A DNA stretch of 64,000 nt, from positions 13,079 through 77,078 of the forward strand of contig CAYJJX010000011.1 of the NCBI GenBank assembly GCA_964370605.1. The letters run 5' to 3'. Under the pieces are notes generated by a model. It worked only from the letters and a program-made list of their open reading frames with translations. It had not been told where the DNA came from and made no database searches. This document shows, one piece after another, positions 60,135 through 64,000 of this stretch (the first letter of the stretch is position 1; each line of letters starts with the position of its first letter). The DNA comes from CAYJBH01 sp964370605 (GTDB lineage: Bacteria > Bacillota > Clostridia > Oscillospirales > Ruminococcaceae). The translations under genes were made by a program, and so were the position numbers.

Positions 60135-61064
60135 CTATTTTATGACAACTGAAATTGCCTCCGGAATATTCACTTCACAGACCATGTCTTCAATTTTTCC
60201 GTTGCTAAGGTTAAATACGCACAAATTATCACTGTCGCGGTTTACCGTCAACAAGAACCGATCAGAATAAATCATGAAATCTCGAGGATGTTTGCCGCCG
60301 CTTTTCTTGATTTGAAAAAGCTCCGGAATGCCGTTTGAGACATTAAAAACACTTATACTGTCATCCCCACGCGTCGAGACATAGAGCAGTTTTTCATCTG
60401 CGCTCAGGCGAACTGCCGCAACAGCATTGTTTTTATCGTACTCGATGACTTCAGTGGTGTTTAGTATTTCAAGGGTGTCTGTTTTTATGGTGAACACCTC
60501 TGCGCTGAGTTCCGATACCAGATAAAGAAGTTCATGGTTTCTCAAGAAAACCCCATGTCGTACTCCCGAACCTTTCGGGAATTTCATTTCCGCTTTTTTA
60601 TTTAGATCATAGTCAAGAACATACATTTTATCCAAATTCAAACATGGGATATATAGAAGTTTGCCATCCGATAAAACTTGATGTGCTCCTGCACCGTTGC
60701 CAAGCTCAAGTGTTTTGAGGTGCTCTAGTTTTCCGTCAATAAAGGAGAGTTTTGCTATTTCACCGCTATGATAGTTGGCGGTATAAATATAATCACCAAA
60801 TTTTGCAATGTGGCAAGAATCAGATTTTTCATATCCGATTTTATCGACAACGTTACCATCAAAATCAAAAATCGCTATACCGGCATTCTCTTCAAACTTG
60901 CAGATTGTATAAAGGTATTTTTCGTCTAAAAAAATATACTTTGGAGATGAAATTTCTGCAAAGAGTCTCTGGTTTAAAATTTTTCCGCTGTCTTCGTCCA
61001 GCTCGAAGCTATATATTCCTTTACTCTTGCCGGTTGTGTATGTTCCGATAAACCCTTTTTTCAT
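60135..61064 (-). CDS. pgl: 6-phosphogluconolactonase, beta-propeller (YbhE/Pgl) type
   Basis: 309 residues of the seven-bladed propeller lactonase family: MKKGFIGTYTTGKSKGIYSF at the start, GNGAGAHQVLSDGKLLYIPCL, and a segment near the end reading SGGKHPRDFMIYSD, which is the usual lactonase mark. It hydrolyses 6-phosphogluconolactone made by Zwf. ATG 61064 is favoured by GGAG 5 bases upstream. It is somewhat shorter than the 330-345 residues of many relatives. It heads the operon, with a consensus-like promoter 55 bases upstream. Confidence 0.9.
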   Translation of the reverse strand: MKKGFIGTYTTGKSKGIYSFELDEDSGKILNQRLFAEISSPKYIFLDEKYLYTICKFEENAGIAIFDFDGNVVDKIGYEKSDSCHIAKFGDYIYTANYHSGEIAKLSFIDGKLEHLKTLELGNGAGAHQVLSDGKLLYIPCLNLDKMYVLDYDLNKKAEMKFPKGSGVRHGVFLRNHELLYLVSELSAEVFTIKTDTLEILNTTEVIEYDKNNAVAAVRLSADEKLLYVSTRGDDSISVFNVSNGIPELFQIKKSGGKHPRDFMIYSDRFLLTVNRDSDNLCVFNLSNGKIEDMVCEVNIPEAISVVIK

Positions 61065-61118
61065 GGCAACTCCGATTTTAATTAATTCACACATAATAAT
61101 CGACATTTTATACAGATG

Positions 61119-61147
61119 ATTCTAACACACAACGACTAATAAGTCAA
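61119..61147 (-). promoter_or_regulatory. Sigma-A promoter of pgl-gnd-zwf
   Basis: On the minus strand TTGACT (61147-61142) and TAGAAT (61124-61119), 17 bases apart. Confidence 0.8.
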
Positions 61148-61203
61148 TTTTACCTATTGAATGTATCAAGAAATTATAGGTGGGCAAAATCCTCTACTAA
61201 CTT

Positions 61204-61233
61204 AAAAAAAAGGCGGCTACAAAAGTAACCACC
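61204..61233 (-). terminator. Terminator at the end of the zinc operon
   Basis: On the minus strand GGTGGTTAC (61233-61225) pairs with GTAGCCGCC (61220-61212) through nine pairs, two of them wobble, with a TTTT loop. Eight T follow (61211-61204). It closes the znu operon just after the lipoprotein gene. Confidence 0.9.
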
Positions 61234-61247
61234 CATAATCTATTTAT

Positions 61248-61694
61248 TTATAATACAGTAACTTCGTCGGTCACTATACGATAGTATTTATTACCGTTTT
61301 CATCATATGGCTCGAAAGATCCAATAACAGTAATCTGCGTCCCCTGCTCCGGCAGCTCGTTTTCGGAAGTATCGAAAAACTCAAGTCCTTGGGGACAACA
61401 ACCCGTTGCGTCATTAATAATTACAAAGTTATAGGTTGTATCTGTGACTTCGTAATACTGCGATTGTAAAGTTCCGACAAGTTTGATAACCTTGCCGTCA
61501 TAGGCCTGAGGATCGGACAGAAAGTCATATACCTGTGCATATATCATCGAGCTGCTCATGGCGGTAAGGTCAATGTCAACACCATTCTCGGCATTGACTT
61601 GCGCATCAACTTGGGTAGCTTCCTCCCGAGCGCAGGCAAAGAGTGTTATGGAGAGTAAAGCAAGCAACAAAAAAACAGCAACTTTTTTTATCAT
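61248..61694 (-). CDS. Lipoprotein associated with the zinc-uptake operon, function unknown
   Basis: 148 residues. A signal peptide with lipobox (ITLFAC, Cys about 21) predicts a membrane-anchored lipoprotein. The mature part has a beta-rich domain of about 100 residues: YDGKVIKLVGTLQ, NFVIINDATGCCPQGLEF and TQITVIGSFEPY, which reads like an OB-fold. The adjacent cysteine pair CC is conserved in the relatives I recall, which also lie beside zinc ABC transporters. A role in metal handling is inference. It begins 20 bases after znuB and ends at a strong terminator. Confidence 0.8.
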   Translation of the reverse strand: MIKKVAVFLLLALLSITLFACAREEATQVDAQVNAENGVDIDLTAMSSSMIYAQVYDFLSDPQAYDGKVIKLVGTLQSQYYEVTDTTYNFVIINDATGCCPQGLEFFDTSENELPEQGTQITVIGSFEPYDENGNKYYRIVTDEVTVL

Positions 61695-61713
61695 AGTACA
61701 CCTTTAGGGTAGT

Positions 61714-62568
61714 TTAAGAACGTTTTAGTGCGGCTGTCGGAAAGGACAGTGCAAATATGGCTATGTTTACAGCGACGATGGTAGAGCCGACAGGAGTGCC
61801 GGAGATAATCGATATTAGCATACCCATCACCGCGCAAAAGACTGAAATTACGGCCGACGAGACTATGACCGCCTTAAAATTGCCGAAAATACGCATCGAA
61901 GACAGTGCGGGAAACACTACAAGTGCCGATATTAAAAGCGATCCAACGAGATTCATGGCAATAACTATTACGGCAGAAACTGTTATTGCAAGTAAAAGGT
62001 TATAGGCTTTTACCTTTACACCTGTCGCCTGCGCAAAAGTTTCGTCAAATGTCACGGCAAATATTTTGTTGTAAAACAGCACAAACACTGCAATCACAAA
62101 GAGTGACAATACTGCGCTGACCACGACATCGACGGTGGTTAATGTCAATATTGAAGTGGATCCGAAAAGCGTGGTACAAACATCTCCTGCAAGATTGGTA
62201 GAAACCGGAAAGATGTTGAGAAGTAGGTATCCGATTGCGAGCGAGCCGACCGACATCATCGCAATGGCGGCATCGCCGTTTATTTTTGCGTTTTGGCCTA
62301 TCTGAAGCAATATTACAGCACAGATAGCGGTGATTGGAAACACCAGCAAGCTAACATTAGCAACGCGGAGTACCGAGGCGATGGCGATGGCTCCAAATGC
62401 AATGTGTGATAGACCGTCACCAATGTATGAAAGGCGCTTGAGCACAAGTGTCGCTCCGAGCAATGAGGAGCAGAGTGCCACCAGTACGCCGACTACAAAG
62501 GCATAGACCACAAACTCATATGAAAAATAAAGCTGGAGGTCTGAAATAATTTTACTCAATGCACTCAC
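61714..62568 (-). CDS. znuB: Zinc/manganese ABC transporter permease
   Basis: 284 residues with eight to nine membrane helices, the ABC-3 permease family. LVALCSSLLGATLVLKRLSYIGDGLSHIAFGAIA is the typical first block, and MNLVGSLLISALVVFPALSSM is the conserved later motif with the coupling region. It forms the membrane channel of the uptake system. It overlaps znuC by 17 bases. Zinc is favoured over manganese by the histidine-rich binding protein encoded upstream. Confidence 0.93.
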   Translation of the reverse strand: MSALSKIISDLQLYFSYEFVVYAFVVGVLVALCSSLLGATLVLKRLSYIGDGLSHIAFGAIAIASVLRVANVSLLVFPITAICAVILLQIGQNAKINGDAAIAMMSVGSLAIGYLLLNIFPVSTNLAGDVCTTLFGSTSILTLTTVDVVVSAVLSLFVIAVFVLFYNKIFAVTFDETFAQATGVKVKAYNLLLAITVSAVIVIAMNLVGSLLISALVVFPALSSMRIFGNFKAVIVSSAVISVFCAVMGMLISIISGTPVGSTIVAVNIAIFALSFPTAALKRS

Positions 62569-63241
62569 CCCTTGTAAAAGAAATATAGTTCGACTTTGTT
62601 AAAAATTTTGTTTCATTGTCATTTAGTGTCAATACATGTTTGCAAAAAGGCAAGGCACTTTCAATATCATGGGTGATCATTATTATAGTTATTCCCTCTT
62701 CGTTCAAGATTTTAATGATCTCGTAGAGTTCATTTGTCGACTCGACATCAAGTCCGGCCGTAGGTTCATCGAGTAATATCATCTTAGAGGTAGCGCAAAG
62801 GGCTCGTGCAAGTAGAACACGTTGTTGTTGACCGCCCGATAGTTTGCTGTAACTTTTCTTTTTAAGTTCTGCAATCCCAATTTTCTCCAGCATTTGCATT
62901 GCAAGTTGCTTTTCCTCACTATTATAGAAAAATCGTCTGCCATGCTTATTTATGTTTCCGGACATGACCACTTCGAACACCGAAGCCGGAAAGTCTTTTT
63001 GAATCTGTGTTTGCTGTGGCATATAACCGATGTCGGTTGTCTTTAGAGAATCGCACATGTCAATGCTGCCTCCAATAGGTGGCAAAAGACCAAGTATCGT
63101 CTTGATTAGTGTGCTTTTTCCGGCTCCGTTTTGTCCGATGACACATAGGTAGTCACCGGAAGAAACGGTAAAGTTTATTCCGGATTGTACGACGTTGCTG
63201 TCATAGCCTACCGATAGGTTGTCGCAGATAAACTGTTTCAA
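62552..63241 (-). CDS. znuC: Zinc ABC transporter ATP-binding protein
   Basis: 229 residues, one ABC ATPase domain. Walker A is GQNGAGKST (about 37-45), the signature LSGGQQQRV, Walker B MILLDEPTAGLD and the switch histidine is in MITHD. The opening ICDNLSVGYDSNVVQ is typical. It energises uptake with znuB and znuA. The gap to znuA is 64 bases without a clear terminator. No Zur box was recognised in it; the operon promoter lies outside the window. Confidence 0.93.
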   Translation of the reverse strand: MKQFICDNLSVGYDSNVVQSGINFTVSSGDYLCVIGQNGAGKSTLIKTILGLLPPIGGSIDMCDSLKTTDIGYMPQQTQIQKDFPASVFEVVMSGNINKHGRRFFYNSEEKQLAMQMLEKIGIAELKKKSYSKLSGGQQQRVLLARALCATSKMILLDEPTAGLDVESTNELYEIIKILNEEGITIIMITHDIESALPFCKHVLTLNDNETKFLTKSNYISFTRGECIE

Positions 63242-63305
63242 GTTGTGTTCAATCCTTTCCCGGTTATAAAAACTATCAAATTGTTAGCCACAGACATGCA
63301 ATTTG

Positions 63306-64000
63306 TTATCCCAAAAGCGCGGTTGACAAAACAGCGAGATTGTCTTCCATTATAGAAATATAGCTAACGCCTTTTGTGATGTCATCTGCCGTTACCGACT
63401 GCATCGAGTTTATTGTCAGAATATCGCCCGATTTGTTGTTGCTGTTTTGTATTATTGTTCTGGCAAGATCTTCCGAGGCACCGTCGATTATCATGACTTG
63501 ATCTAACGCCAGTTCATCAAGTTTTTCTGATAGGAAGATTACAGTCTCAAAGCTCGCCTCAGTTTCGGCGGAACAACCCGGAAATGCTGCATAATAGGAT
63601 ATATCGTAGTCATCAACAAGATATCTGAACGGGAAACGATCGGCAAATAGTAGTGTATCGCGTCCGGAACCCTCTACAGTTTCAGCATATAGTGTATTAA
63701 GTTCGTATAGTTCGGTTATATACGCTTCAGCATTTGCATCATAGGCATCGGCATTGTCAGAATCAGATTGTTTTAGTTGCTCGGTAAGATACGTTACAAT
63801 TAAAGCTGCGTTCTCGAGTGAAAGCCAGATGTGTTCGTCATAGACCACTTCGCCATCATGTGTGTGAACATCATCTTCATGGTCGTGATCTTCGTGGTCG
63901 TGCGCCTCTTCTTCATGGTCGTGATCTTCGTGGTCGTGCGCCTCTTCTTCATGGTCGTGATCTTCGTGGTCGTGCGCCTCTTCTTCATGGTCGTGATCTT
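63306..64000 (-). CDS. znuA: Zinc-binding lipoprotein/solute-binding protein ZnuA, N-terminus outside window
   Basis: About 230 residues of the C-terminal part; start, signal peptide and first lobe lie beyond the window. A loop of the repeated 12-residue unit DHDHEEEAHDHE (see repeat entry) is followed by the ligand motif DEHIWLS. The second lobe reads LLFADRFPFRYL and GCSAETEASFETV. Such charged histidine loops collect zinc in ZnuA and AdcA. The usual third ligand histidine is absent in ADRFPF. The reading frame is continuous through the repeats to the window edge, so no frameshift is implied. Confidence 0.88.
   Translation of the reverse strand, partial: DHDHEEEAHDHEDHDHEEEAHDHEDHDHEEEAHDHEDHDHEDDVHTHDGEVVYDEHIWLSLENAALIVTYLTEQLKQSDSDNADAYDANAEAYITELYELNTLYAETVEGSGRDTLLFADRFPFRYLVDDYDISYYAAFPGCSAETEASFETVIFLSEKLDELALDQVMIIDGASEDLARTIIQNSNNKSGDILTINSMQSVTADDITKGVSYISIMEDNLAVLSTALLG
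63876..64000 (-). repeat. Perfect 36-bp tandem repeats in znuA, coding a His/Asp/Glu-rich loop
   Basis: Three complete identical units (63998-63963, 63962-63927, 63926-63891) and a 15-base partial unit (63890-63876) lie head to tail, and the array continues past the window edge. Each unit codes 12 residues with four histidines, so a copy-number change keeps the frame. Confidence 0.95.

Noticed and set aside
63876..64000. 36-base repeats at the window edge as a possible CRISPR array
   Set aside because: The length matches a CRISPR repeat, but the units are directly adjacent without spacers and code a continuous histidine-rich loop in the znuA frame.
63800..64000. Frameshift or split znuA
   Set aside because: The frame of the C-terminal part continues unbroken through the repeats to the window edge; only the start lies outside.

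Overview
The window looks like chromosomal DNA of a spore-forming, Gram-positive member of the class Clostridia, probably gut-associated. The evidence is the pair of stage-IV type sporulation genes yqfC/yqfD beside ylbJ, a heterodimeric multidrug ABC exporter, a lon-ysxC pair, a tig-clpP-clpX cluster, sigma-A promoters of the TTGACA-N17-TATAAT type, many AGGAGG-like ribosome sites with frequent TTG/GTG starts, and cytoplasmic GH95 and GH2 glycosidases. No transposase, integrase, phage gene or CRISPR array was seen. The genus cannot be named from this sequence alone.

Layout. 1-1568: divergent sporulation genes (yqfD partial, yqfC, ylbJ). 1607-5510 (+): a small four-cysteine protein, cysteine desulfurase iscS, scaffold iscU and tRNA thiolase mnmA, then a KDPG aldolase fused to a VOC-like domain. 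5722-31221 (-): an almost gapless 25-kb block read in one direction. In transcription order it holds lon, ysxC, lysA, a methyltransferase, an aminotransferase, a phenylacetate-CoA ligase with an ACT-domain partner, an exopolysaccharide locus, a CPBP protease, tadA, an SDR reductase, an unknown lysine-tailed membrane protein and the two ABC half-transporters. The exopolysaccharide part makes UDP-N-acetyl-L-fucosamine (capE, capF, capG, wbuB) and carries a GT2/DUF2304 pair, an MBOAT/SGNH acetylation pair, a PglF-type dehydratase and an initiating sugar transferase. 31382-33757 (-): GH95 alpha-fucosidase, divergent from a YibE/F membrane protein (+). 35284-38682 (-): clpX, clpP, tig. 38863-41835 (+): GH2 beta-galactosidase. 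41830-43874 (-): a two-gene DNA repair cassette (TIGR03915/TIGR03916 type). 44146-47144 (+): a URO-D-like methyltransferase and a CASTOR/POLLUX-like ion channel. 47224-52927 (-): CaCA antiporter, YdcF protein and an RND exporter with a large coiled-coil insertion. 53083-56699 (-): a translationally overlapping diguanylate cyclase and GGDEF-EAL pair. 56879-56965 (+): tRNA-Leu(UAA), followed by two diverged tandem terminator repeats. 57295-61064 (-): pgl-gnd-zwf, the oxidative pentose phosphate pathway. 61248-64000 (-): a lipoprotein and a zinc-uptake operon whose binding protein carries perfect 36-bp histidine-rich tandem repeats and runs off the window.

Functional themes are surface glycan synthesis, protein quality control (Lon, ClpXP, trigger factor), Fe-S and tRNA sulfur transfer, sugar hydrolysis feeding the pentose phosphate pathway, and c-di-GMP signalling. 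No new defence-type or mobile system was recognised. The least ordinary objects are the repeat-bearing ZnuA, the RND insertion, the paired terminator repeats after the tRNA, the overprinted CPBP tail and the unknown lysine-tailed protein.
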